In this document: positions 35,747 to 43,904 of the stretch, one piece after another
Numbering within the stretch: position 1 is the stretch's first letter
How the letters are laid out: every line of letters starts with the position of its first letter
From: Lachnospiraceae bacterium UBA935
Lineage (GTDB): Bacteria; Bacillota; Clostridia; Lachnospirales; Lachnospiraceae
NCBI GenBank assembly: GCA_002293525.1
Contig: DBDJ01000026.1
Span: 10,200-74,199, forward strand
Direction of reading: 5' to 3'
DNA: 64,000 bases
Notes under the pieces: model-generated
What the model saw: the letters and a program-made list of their open reading frames with translations, nothing else
Databases searched by the model: none
Told to the model about the DNA's origin: nothing
Program-made: the position numbers and the translations under genes

Positions 35747-36637
35747 ATGATTAAATCAAAGAGTTTTTATGCCTATCAATCTGTAATCCATTTTATTTTA
35801 ATACTCATTACCCTGATTGTGGTGGTTCCCATCATACTGCTGTTTATGTCTTCCATATCTTCGGAAAAAGCCCTGATCAGCAACGGTTATTCCTTCTTTC
35901 CGTCCGAGTTCAGCCTGGAAGCTTACCGCTATATCTGGCTCAACCGCGGAACCGTATTCAGGGCCTACGGCATGACCATCCTGATAACCGTCATCGGAAC
36001 CGTGTCCAACGTCCTGCTTTCATCCATGGCAGCTTATGCCCTTTCCGACAAAAAACTCGTCTTCCGCCGTCTCATCAACTTCTTCATCTTTTTCACGATG
36101 ATTTTCAACGGCGGACTGGTTCCGGCTTATATTATGTGGACGACAGTATTTCAGATCAAAAATACGATCTGGGCCCTGCTGCTGCCCAATCTCCTCATTA
36201 ATCCGATGAGCGTCATCTTAATCCGCACCCACATGATGAACTCGGTGCCGGAATCGCTCTACGAAGTCGCCAAAATCGACGGTGCAGGCCACCGCGTATT
36301 ATTTACCAAGATCTCCCTCCCCCTAAGCAAGCCGATCTTAGTAACGATGGGCCTGTTTTCCGGCCTGGCCTACTGGAATGACTGGACCAACGGCCTTTAC
36401 TATCTGACCGATTCCAAATACTACAGCATTCAGGTCCTCTTAAATAAAATGATCCAGGACATCCAAGCGATTCAGGCCAATTCCATAGCCGCCTCAGCCG
36501 GAACCGCCATGACCGTTCCCCAGATATCCATCCGCATGGCCATAGCCTTTGTAGCACTGCTGCCGGTTCTGATCATTTACCCCTTCCTCCAGAAATATTT
36601 TGCGGAAGGCATCGCCCTAGGCGCCGTAAAAGGCTAA
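35747..36637 (+). CDS. ABC sugar permease 2, YtcP-type
   Basis: 296 residues, six helices, EAA loop ESLYEVAKIDGAGHRVLFTK and the family end KYFAEGIALGAVKG. AGGAGG precedes the start, eight bases after the previous stop. Forms the channel of the second importer; again no ATPase gene is present. Confidence 0.92.
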   Translation: MIKSKSFYAYQSVIHFILILITLIVVVPIILLFMSSISSEKALISNGYSFFPSEFSLEAYRYIWLNRGTVFRAYGMTILITVIGTVSNVLLSSMAAYALSDKKLVFRRLINFFIFFTMIFNGGLVPAYIMWTTVFQIKNTIWALLLPNLLINPMSVILIRTHMMNSVPESLYEVAKIDGAGHRVLFTKISLPLSKPILVTMGLFSGLAYWNDWTNGLYYLTDSKYYSIQVLLNKMIQDIQAIQANSIAASAGTAMTVPQISIRMAIAFVALLPVLIIYPFLQKYFAEGIALGAVKG

Positions 36638-36652
36638 ACTAATATTAAGCAT

Positions 36653-36770
36653 TATAATTGCTAAGCTCCATAATTCTAAGCATTTTATAATTCTAAGCAG
36701 TTTATTAATTACAACAAAATACAAAGCAATAAATAATACAAAGCAATAAATAATTCAAGCAATTTAAATT
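36653..36770. repeat. Two short tandem arrays after a permease gene
   Basis: First, three diverged copies of an ATAATTCTAAGCA-type unit (about 36653-36703). Then two identical 17-bp units AATACAAAGCAATAAAT at 36718-36734 and 36735-36751 with a decayed third. They fill the space between the permease stop and the next esterase. Confidence 0.8.
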
Positions 36771-36795
36771 CTTAGTATAAGAAAGGAAGCAGCAA

Positions 36796-37650
36796 ATGGG
36801 AGTAATTAAATTTAATTTTTTATCAAAAGAACTAGGCATGCAGACCAACATATCAGTTTGTATTCCGACCTTCAGTTTTGCAGATATGTATAACGGCAGA
36901 ACCGAAGTCTATGTCCCGGGCATGAAGTATCAGGTACTATATCTGCTTCACGGAGGAAGCGGCGATGACAGTGATTTCATCCATTTCAGCAATATCGTTC
37001 GCTATGCAGATGAAAACAAGATAGCGGTAGTAATGCCCTGTGATTATAATGCCGCTTACAATGATGACCCTTACGGACCAAAGTATTATTCTTATCTGGT
37101 AAACGAACTTCCGGAAGTATGCAAAAGCATTTTCCCTATTTCCGACAAAAGAGAAGATACATTTATCGCCGGTCTGTCAATGGGCTCCCATGGGGCGATG
37201 AAAATCGCGATGAATCATCCGGAACGGTTTGCGGCGGCACTCCTCATGTCAGGTGCTTCATACCGACCGGGAGTACCCACCTTTGTTCCGACCCAAAATG
37301 GCGTCTTCGACCTGGAGACAAAGCCGCAGGGCCCACCGTTTAATGCTGCCGGCGACAAGTTTCAAGATCCGGACTATATCAAAGGAACGGTCAATGATGT
37401 TTTTGCCATCGCCAAAGAAAACGCCGAAAGCGGAAAGAAACTCCCCAAAGTATTTTTCCGCGTGGGAGATTGCGATCATGCTTTATACCGCGCTCAGCTG
37501 GCAAACAAAGACCTGCAAGCCTGGGGCTATGACACCAAGTTTGAGGTAGTAGAAGGCCTAGGGCATGAGTGGGATCTTTGGGATTCGTCACTCCGTCTGG
37601 CTTTACGTGAATGGCTACCCTTAAAACACCAGGTGATCTACCCAGAGTGA
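36796..37650 (+). CDS. Cytoplasmic esterase (CE1-like, GLSMGS)
   Basis: 284 residues, no signal peptide. Oxyanion YLLHGGSGDDSDF, nucleophile Ser128 in AGLSMGSHGAMK, acid in VGDCDHALY, His in EGLGHEWDLWDS. It resembles the esterase at 17659 in motif order and in placing the nucleophile at residue 128. Loops after the nucleophile are longer (YRPGVPTFVPTQNG). It follows the second importer, so it probably deacylates what that importer brings in (inference). Confidence 0.9.
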   Translation: MGVIKFNFLSKELGMQTNISVCIPTFSFADMYNGRTEVYVPGMKYQVLYLLHGGSGDDSDFIHFSNIVRYADENKIAVVMPCDYNAAYNDDPYGPKYYSYLVNELPEVCKSIFPISDKREDTFIAGLSMGSHGAMKIAMNHPERFAAALLMSGASYRPGVPTFVPTQNGVFDLETKPQGPPFNAAGDKFQDPDYIKGTVNDVFAIAKENAESGKKLPKVFFRVGDCDHALYRAQLANKDLQAWGYDTKFEVVEGLGHEWDLWDSSLRLALREWLPLKHQVIYPE

Positions 37651-37681
37651 GGGTGTTAAAATGTGCATTGTGAAAGCGGGT

Positions 37682-37713
37682 GGCCCTCCGCCCCCGAGCC
37701 TTCAGACCACCAC
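37682..37713 (+). repeat. Dispersed GC-rich repeat R4, copy 1
   Basis: GGCCCTCCGCCCCCGAGCCT then TCAGACCACCAC; nearly the same 33-base sequence occurs at 51068-51100. Both copies are intergenic and in the same orientation. Confidence 0.75.
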
Positions 37714-37745
37714 AATAAATAGAAAAAAACAAAAAGGAGAAAAAC

Positions 37746-38543
37746 ATGGCAAAGTTTACCTGCAATTTCATTTCATACTCACTAAAACGAGCGGTGGATA
37801 TCACCGTAATTATTCCTTCCGTGACGTTTCCGGAAACATGCGGAGACGGAAACATCAAGGGCGTGATTCCGAAACATAAGAAAGAGGAAAAATTCCCAGT
37901 CATTTACCTTCTTCACGGTGTAGGCAATGACCACGCAACATGGAACTCCTATACAAGCGTGGAACTATATGCCGAAGAACGCAATATTGCCGTAGTCATG
38001 CTCTCAGCCGAAAATAAAATGTATGTCAACCATGGCGGTAATGCCTTCATGGGCGATTACTTCTATGATTTCATCGAAGAAGAACTGCCAGACTTTATCA
38101 GTCAAATGTTCCCCATCTCCAGCAAGCCAGAAGACACCTATCTGGCAGGCCTTTCCATGGGAGCCTTCGGAACCATGATCCACGGTCTAAAAAACCCCAC
38201 AAAATACCGCGCCCTAGGAGCCTTTTCTGCCGGCATATTCCTGCCGCCGTCAGAGGAAGAAAATTGGGATCCAGAATACAATCCCCTGCTGGTAACCCAA
38301 GACCTTGCCGCAAAAGGCATAAAGAACCTTAAAATCTTCATGAGCTGCGGCGACAAAGACCCTCTTTTTGAAGGCTGCCAAAAATCCGCGGATATTTTAA
38401 AAGAAAACGGACAAGATGTTACATGGGTACCAGTTGCCGGCTACGCTCACGAATGGCGACTATGGAATCAACTGATCGAGCAGTTTATGGACTGGATTCC
38501 CCGCACCGATTATTTCAGCACCCTAGGCAACCGCAAAATATAA
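37746..38543 (+). CDS. Cytoplasmic esterase (CE1-like, GLSMGA)
   Basis: 265 residues, no signal peptide. Oxyanion YLLHGVGNDHATW, nucleophile Ser137 in AGLSMGAFGTM, acid in SCGDKDPLFE, His in AGYAHEWRLWNQ. AAAGGAG precedes the start. It is a tandem relative of the preceding gene, though far from identical, so specificities may differ. Confidence 0.9.
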   Translation: MAKFTCNFISYSLKRAVDITVIIPSVTFPETCGDGNIKGVIPKHKKEEKFPVIYLLHGVGNDHATWNSYTSVELYAEERNIAVVMLSAENKMYVNHGGNAFMGDYFYDFIEEELPDFISQMFPISSKPEDTYLAGLSMGAFGTMIHGLKNPTKYRALGAFSAGIFLPPSEEENWDPEYNPLLVTQDLAAKGIKNLKIFMSCGDKDPLFEGCQKSADILKENGQDVTWVPVAGYAHEWRLWNQLIEQFMDWIPRTDYFSTLGNRKI

Positions 38544-38559
38544 GGCCTGCCAATAAAAT

Positions 38560-38827
38560 AACTACCAGTTGCGATTCCGAATCGTCATATTGTGCAAGCT
38601 TCATCTGCTCCGGTGACTTACGGTAGAAAATTAGTACATCTTAGTTTTACACGTAACGAAAGTATAGTGATGGGCGGCCAAGGATGGCGGCACGGGAACT
38701 GCCAATATTGGGGGTGAAAAACTTAGTTGTACTTATTTTCGGGAGTCGGAACCGGAGCAGATGAAGCTTGCACAATATGACGATGACCGTCCAACATAAA
38801 GCTTGCGCAATATGACGATGACCGTCT
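38560..38827 (+). repeat. Palindromic mobile-like element R3, copy 1
   Basis: Perfect 34-bp inverted arms at 38581-38614 and 38751-38784 enclose 136 bases that are themselves partly palindromic (TTAGTAC...CTTAGTTTT against AACTTAGTTGTACTTA). The left flank begins AACTACCAGTTG. On the right, ATGACCGTC occurs twice, the second time after a near copy of the arm (AAGCTTGCGCAATATGACGA). No reading frame of note. It occupies nearly all of the 38544-38863 gap and ends 37 bases before the next start codon. Confidence 0.9.
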
Positions 38828-38863
38828 AGCAAACACACATAAAACCCCACCAGGAGGATCCCC

Positions 38864-40384
38864 ATGAAATTTTACTCAGACTCAACCGGCCCCATCGTAA
38901 CCACCGACAAAGGCAAGATCCGCGGCTTCCAATTCAACGACATCTACCAGTTCCGCGGCGTACCATACGCAAAAGCCAACCGCTTCGCCGTCCCAGAAGA
39001 AATCGCCCCCTTCGACGACATAAAAGACATGTTCAACTACGGCAACGTCTGCAGAACCATGTTCCCAGACAGCGCCAATGGCGACCTGATGTCCCCGCAT
39101 CGGGTCTGGTTTCAAAGTGAAGACTGCCTGAACCTGAACATCTGGACCCCCACCCTCAAGAAAGAAGACAAGCTCCCCGTTGTAGTCTGGTTCCACGGCG
39201 GCGGTTTCTTCAGCGGTTCATCCATCGAGCAATTTGCCTACGACGGCGAATCCATGAGCCGCAGCGGAAACGTAGTGACAGTAACCGTAAACCACCGTCT
39301 CAACGTCCTAGGCTATCTTGATCTGCGCGGCTTCGGAGAAAAATACGAACGCTCCTGCAACGCCGGCAACCTGGATCTCATCGCTGCCCTCAAATGGATC
39401 AATAAAAACATCGCCGGTTTCGGCGGCGATCCGGAGAACGTGACCATATTCGGCCAGTCAGGCGGCGGCGGCAAGGTCATTACGCTGATGCAGATGCCGG
39501 AAGCGGACGGCTTGTTCCACCGCGCCTTAATCATGAGCGGCGTCCTGGGTAAGATCTTGTCCGACCAAGACCGCGATCATAAACCGGTTATCCAAAGAAC
39601 CATGGATTATCTGCAGGTAACAGAAGTAGAAGCACTTGAAACAGTCCCTTATCAGGAACTGACCCAAGCTTATCTCCGTGCCTACAAAGAACTGATCTCC
39701 GAGAAAGGGATTCCTTTCTTCGGACCGATACGCAACCGCGATTATTGCGGTGATCCAATAAAAGTAGGCTTCACCGAAAACGCCAAAAAGATCCCCGTGA
39801 TGATCGGCTCCGTATTCGCAGAATTTTTCCGCTCCTCCTATAAAGAGGATAAAGTGCCGGATGACCAGATGGCGGTTATCATCAAGAACCAGTTCGGCAA
39901 TGAGGACGGCGAACGGCTGATCCGGTCATTTAAGGAAGCATATCCGAAGAAAAACCTGTGCGATATTTACGCGGCTGATACCGCAGCATTTCGTAAGGAA
40001 ACCAAGAAATGGATCGCCCAAAGTGCCATAGAGCGGAGCGCGGGAACCTATTCCTACCTGTTTACGCTGGAATTCCCCTTCCATGACGGCACACCGGCCT
40101 GGCACTGCAGTGATATTCCTTTCTTTTTCAACAACCTCGATAAAGTGCCGGTCGTGAATATCGAAGGCGTCTCGGATCGGCTGTGCCGCCAGATATTCAC
40201 CGCCTTTATGAATTTTGTACGTGAGGGAGTTCCTGCGTCCGAGCTGCTTCCCGAGTGGGTTCCCTGCCGCAAGGATGACGAGGCGACGATGATATTTGAC
40301 CAAGAATGCCAGGTCCTTCATAATTTTGATACCGAGTTTGTCCAATGTCATTCGGATTTAGAGGTTACACCTTTTGTATTATAG
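38864..40384 (+). CDS. Type-B carboxylesterase
   Basis: 506 residues, no signal peptide. The type-B motif EDCLNLNIWTP, oxyanion WFHGGGFFSGSS, nucleophile Ser199 in IFGQSGGGGKV, acid near SVFAEFF and His in TPAWHCSDIPFFF are present. This large esterase family hydrolyses carboxylic esters, including aryl and sugar esters. AGGAGG precedes the ATG. The first third of the gene uses strikingly more C-ending codons than its neighbours, which may hint at separate origin (visual impression only). The palindromic element R3 forms its upstream region. Confidence 0.9.
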   Translation: MKFYSDSTGPIVTTDKGKIRGFQFNDIYQFRGVPYAKANRFAVPEEIAPFDDIKDMFNYGNVCRTMFPDSANGDLMSPHRVWFQSEDCLNLNIWTPTLKKEDKLPVVVWFHGGGFFSGSSIEQFAYDGESMSRSGNVVTVTVNHRLNVLGYLDLRGFGEKYERSCNAGNLDLIAALKWINKNIAGFGGDPENVTIFGQSGGGGKVITLMQMPEADGLFHRALIMSGVLGKILSDQDRDHKPVIQRTMDYLQVTEVEALETVPYQELTQAYLRAYKELISEKGIPFFGPIRNRDYCGDPIKVGFTENAKKIPVMIGSVFAEFFRSSYKEDKVPDDQMAVIIKNQFGNEDGERLIRSFKEAYPKKNLCDIYAADTAAFRKETKKWIAQSAIERSAGTYSYLFTLEFPFHDGTPAWHCSDIPFFFNNLDKVPVVNIEGVSDRLCRQIFTAFMNFVREGVPASELLPEWVPCRKDDEATMIFDQECQVLHNFDTEFVQCHSDLEVTPFVL

Positions 40385-40396
40385 TTATGCGGCGCT

Positions 40397-40429
40397 CTAA
40401 GGAAATACTGAAGCATCGGTGTTTCCATA
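40397..40429 (+). repeat. Hairpin repeat R1, copy D
   Basis: GGAAATACTG and CGGTGTTTCC pair with two G-U type pairs where copies A and B have Watson-Crick pairs, so the stem is kept despite base changes. It follows the carboxylesterase stop; the kinase promoter (TATGAT near 40454) follows. Confidence 0.7.
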
Positions 40430-40474
40430 GGTTCACAAGCCGGGCTTTTATGGTATGATCGTAGAGAGGTGAAG

Positions 40475-42181
40475 ATGAAGAAACCACTGTTTACGAAAAC
40501 AATTCGATTACTGATATGGCTGATGTTAATGATTGCCGTGATTGGATTGGTGCTCGGGTACCGTCTGATGCTTTTTTACTTCGCCCATGAAAAGGAAGAT
40601 ATTACCCTAGGAGTCCGGCAGTATTTTGAACTGAACAATAACCGTTTCCGCCAGCTGAATCAGGAGCTGCTATTTATCGCCGCCAATGACACCAGTGTCA
40701 AGGGTCTCTCCGGTATGGGCAATGTCACAGAACCGGACTATAAAACCCTGCTGGATTATAATATGGATGTGTCCGCCGTCCAGATGCGGCTGCAAAATAT
40801 TGTTTCCGTTTATGGAAATAATTATTATGTATGGCTTTATGAGGCCAGATCAGATACCTTCATTGATTATGGCGATAATGATTATCAGCATAAGATGGCG
40901 TACCGTAAGATAATCGAAAGGCAGATTGCCGAGGGGGACATCAAAATCTCGCAGAATGGCCGGTGGTTTATTGAAGCCCAGCAATATGTAGGCTCCACGC
41001 TGCGTTACGGCAATGTTTATATTGGCGTGTGTATTGACTTGGACGATTACATGGCGGACATTATGGAGCTGAAGCTGTCTTCTTCTTTTGCCGTGAGCAT
41101 TTTGGATCAGGATGACAGTCCTGTCAGGATGAAAAGTTATTCCTACGGCGCGATTAAGGAACTCGACGCCATCGCAATCGGGGATAAGGAATCCGCTGCT
41201 TTTACCATCACCGAAAAGGGCAGCAAAAGTGATTTCACAGTGGTCATCCAGATTTACCAGAAATGGTATGAAAACAGTTATTTTCTGCAGATTTTGCTGG
41301 TGCTGGTTTCTTTGGGCGTCTTGCTGGCGATCATAAGCTTTTCCGCCTATTTACGTAAAAAAGTGCTGTGGCCGGTGCTGCATTTTTATAATCAGATTGC
41401 TGCAAGTACCGGTACCGGCAACCTCACCGTGAGCGAAAACCTGGTCGAGCTGGACGAAGCGGCCAGGATGCTGAACACGCTTATTGATGAGGTTCATACG
41501 CTGGAACTGGATAATTATGTGCAGAAAACTAAGCGCCAGGAGGCGGAACTGGGATTTGCCCAGCAGCAGATCAAACCCCATTTTTTTATTAACTGCCTGA
41601 ATGTGATATATAGTATGGCGCAGCTGAATAAAAAGCAGAATATCCAGGAGCTGTGTGTGAATATTTCTGATTATATGAGACTGCTGTTTCAGGCCAATAC
41701 CGATCTGGTTCCGGTAAAGCAAGAACTGGATATGATAGACAAATATCTTAAAGTGATAGAAAATGTCTATGGAAAAGATTTTAAGTATCGTCTTGCTCAG
41801 GAATGCGAACTGGCGGATGATGTTGTGCTGCCGCTGCTGATTCAGACCTTTGTGGAAAATTCCATAAAGCATGGTGAGAGCGAGGAACCGTTGTTTATCT
41901 GGGTAACAATAAAGAAGGAAAATACTGGCGGCACTGACAGGCTTATTATCCAGATCCGGGATTCTGGGGTCGGCTTCCCGACAGAGATGATAGAACAGCT
42001 GAACCTCGGCGAAGTACCGCATAAACAGGCCGGGCATCAGATCGGTATTAAGAATGTCCAGCAGAGATTAAAACTGGTTTATGGGGAGGATTACGAGTTA
42101 CTATTTGAAAATCTTGAAAGCGGTGCCAAGGTCACAGTCAGGATACCTTGCCTGACACGGCAAGCAAGTTTGGAAATGTAA
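40475..42181 (+). CDS. YesM-type sensor histidine kinase 2
   Basis: 568 residues. Helices at about 10-35 and 270-295 border an extracytoplasmic sensor. The kinase part has phospho-acceptor His369 in QIKPHFFINCLNVIYSM, N box LIQTFVENSIKHG and glycine box IRDSGVGFP. ATG at 40475 is favoured over GTG at 40469 because GAGG lies five bases before it. Its last codons start a 16-bp tandem array that ends at the regulator start. Confidence 0.92.
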   Translation: MKKPLFTKTIRLLIWLMLMIAVIGLVLGYRLMLFYFAHEKEDITLGVRQYFELNNNRFRQLNQELLFIAANDTSVKGLSGMGNVTEPDYKTLLDYNMDVSAVQMRLQNIVSVYGNNYYVWLYEARSDTFIDYGDNDYQHKMAYRKIIERQIAEGDIKISQNGRWFIEAQQYVGSTLRYGNVYIGVCIDLDDYMADIMELKLSSSFAVSILDQDDSPVRMKSYSYGAIKELDAIAIGDKESAAFTITEKGSKSDFTVVIQIYQKWYENSYFLQILLVLVSLGVLLAIISFSAYLRKKVLWPVLHFYNQIAASTGTGNLTVSENLVELDEAARMLNTLIDEVHTLELDNYVQKTKRQEAELGFAQQQIKPHFFINCLNVIYSMAQLNKKQNIQELCVNISDYMRLLFQANTDLVPVKQELDMIDKYLKVIENVYGKDFKYRLAQECELADDVVLPLLIQTFVENSIKHGESEEPLFIWVTIKKENTGGTDRLIIQIRDSGVGFPTEMIEQLNLGEVPHKQAGHQIGIKNVQQRLKLVYGEDYELLFENLESGAKVTVRIPCLTRQASLEM

Positions 42182-42220
42182 AGGAAAAGAAATGGTAAGG
42201 AAAAGAAATGTGAAGGAAAA
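42173..42220 (+). repeat. 16-bp tandem repeat carrying stop and ribosome-binding sequence
   Basis: Three units from 42173: GAAATGTAAAGGAAAA, GAAATGGTAAGGAAAA, GAAATGTGAAGGAAAA. The first includes the kinase stop (TAA 42179-42181); each carries an AAGGAAAA-type site; the regulator starts four bases after the third. Confidence 0.9.
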
Positions 42221-42223
42221 GAC

Positions 42224-43822
42224 ATGAAGATACTGCTGGTAGATGATAATCAATATGTTTTGGAAGGACTGCTGGACGGCATTGATTTTGCGGGGCTGGG
42301 ATTTACGCAGGTATATACGGCGAAAAGTGCGGCAAAAGCCAAGGAACTGATCGGAAGCGGCAACATCCAGATCGTCATTACGGATATCGAAATGCCACAT
42401 GGATCAGGCCTCGAACTGCTGGAATGGATCAATCAGACGCATCCGGGGACGGTGACGCTTTTTTGTACCAGCTTTGCGGATTTTAATTATGCGAAAGAAG
42501 CTGTCCGCCTGCATTGCTTTGATTATTATGTCAAGCCGATCCAGTATTCGGAGTTTACCAAATATGTCGTAAAAGCCATTGAAGAGGTAAAAAGACTGGC
42601 GAATGAGAAACAGATCCAGCAATACGGCAAGTACTGGATGGACAATCAGTGGAACAACAAAGCCGATTTCTGGTATAAATATCTGTATCGGCTGCACCAG
42701 GTCACGGATGATGAAATAAAAGAAGAAATCGTCAGCCGAAAGCTGGATTACTCTCTGGACGAAGAAATCGGCATCGGTATTTTCAAGATTGGCAGGTCCC
42801 TGGAGATACAGCGGTTATCGGAAAATAACAAAGACTTTATTTTCCGTAATATATCCGAAGAAATATTTGCGCGGGCATCCTATGTCCTGGAAGGGCTGCT
42901 GCTCACGGCCAACAGTACGATGACGGTGATCGTAAGCCGCCGGGATGAGAAAGCCCCCCGTTTAGAAAAGCTATGCCGGGAACTGCTGGACTGCCTGCAT
43001 AAATATGTGGCCCCGGAGAGTAATTGTTACTATCGCGAGCACATAAAGGTGAAGGAAGCCCGGTTCGCGGTTTTACAGATGGAGGAGATCTCCCTCGACG
43101 ACATCTCCAAAGAAAAAAAGGTCATTGATTACGATCGCTATATCGAGGAAAAAAAGGAGTACCGTGCCACCAGCCGGAATGAATGGGAAAGCTTGTTCCG
43201 CAGCCGGCAGACAGAGCAGCTGATTGGTACCGTAAACCACTATATCGAAGACCAGATGAGGAGCAGGAATATAACCGGAAAATTCCTGCGCGAAATCCGT
43301 TCCTCGCTGGTACAGATCAGCGGAACGGTGCTGCAGGAAAACAAAATCGAAGCCTATAAACTGTTTGATGACACCCATTATGATCTGGTTTATGCCGAAG
43401 CGGTCAAGTCGGCGGCGAACATGCAGCGGTTTGCCGAATATATTATCACCAAGTCGATTGATTATATCAGACAGATTGAAAAATCACAGACCTTTGTCAG
43501 CAAAATAATCCGTTATATGGAAGATAATTACCAGCGTAATATCACAAGAGACGAGCTGGAGAATATCGCCTATGTCAGCATCAGCTATCTGGCCAAAGTA
43601 TTTAAACAGGAGACCGGTAAGTCGCTTCATAGCTATCTCATGGGCATTCGGATTGAAAAAGCGATTGTTATGCTAAAAGAAGGCCGGTCTACCGTTTCGG
43701 AAATCGCGCTTGCGGTAGGATATGATAACTTTTCGTATTTTTCAAGGCTGTTTAAGGAAAAGACCGGTTATTCCCCCAAAGAATACCGGAATATCGGCAT
43801 GAATCGCCATCAGAAAGAATAA
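42224..43822 (+). CDS. AraC-type response regulator 2
   Basis: 532 residues. The receiver begins MKILLVDDNQ, phospho-acceptor in VITDIEMPHGSGL, conserved Lys in YYVKPIQ. The C-terminal AraC domain has RDELENIAYVSISYLAKVF and VSEIALAVGYDNFSYFSRLF. No repeat array interrupts the linker, unlike the paralogue at 26635. It is the partner of the preceding kinase and likely controls the GH3 gene that follows or the esterases upstream. Confidence 0.93.
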   Translation: MKILLVDDNQYVLEGLLDGIDFAGLGFTQVYTAKSAAKAKELIGSGNIQIVITDIEMPHGSGLELLEWINQTHPGTVTLFCTSFADFNYAKEAVRLHCFDYYVKPIQYSEFTKYVVKAIEEVKRLANEKQIQQYGKYWMDNQWNNKADFWYKYLYRLHQVTDDEIKEEIVSRKLDYSLDEEIGIGIFKIGRSLEIQRLSENNKDFIFRNISEEIFARASYVLEGLLLTANSTMTVIVSRRDEKAPRLEKLCRELLDCLHKYVAPESNCYYREHIKVKEARFAVLQMEEISLDDISKEKKVIDYDRYIEEKKEYRATSRNEWESLFRSRQTEQLIGTVNHYIEDQMRSRNITGKFLREIRSSLVQISGTVLQENKIEAYKLFDDTHYDLVYAEAVKSAANMQRFAEYIITKSIDYIRQIEKSQTFVSKIIRYMEDNYQRNITRDELENIAYVSISYLAKVFKQETGKSLHSYLMGIRIEKAIVMLKEGRSTVSEIALAVGYDNFSYFSRLFKEKTGYSPKEYRNIGMNRHQKE

Positions 43823-43830
43823 AGCAGGAA

Positions 43831-43877
43831 ATAAGATAGCGTAATATAAGATAGCGATATGAAATATAAGATACGAC
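43831..43877. repeat. Degenerate ATAAGATAGC repeats after a stop codon
   Basis: ATAAGATAGC at 43831 and 43846 and ATAAGATACG at 43866, starting eight bases after the regulator's stop codon. Confidence 0.7.
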
Positions 43878-43904
43878 AAGAGGAATAAGGAAAGGAATAC
43901 GCGA

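Noticed and set aside
38581..38784. Insertion sequence with terminal inverted repeats
   Set aside because: Only 136 bases lie between the arms and none of the three copies encodes a transposase. A non-autonomous element remains possible, so it is listed as a repeat.
36796..40384. Recent horizontal transfer of the esterase block
   Set aside because: The carboxylesterase start looks C-rich in third positions, but I cannot compute codon statistics here and see no flanking integrase, tRNA or direct repeat.
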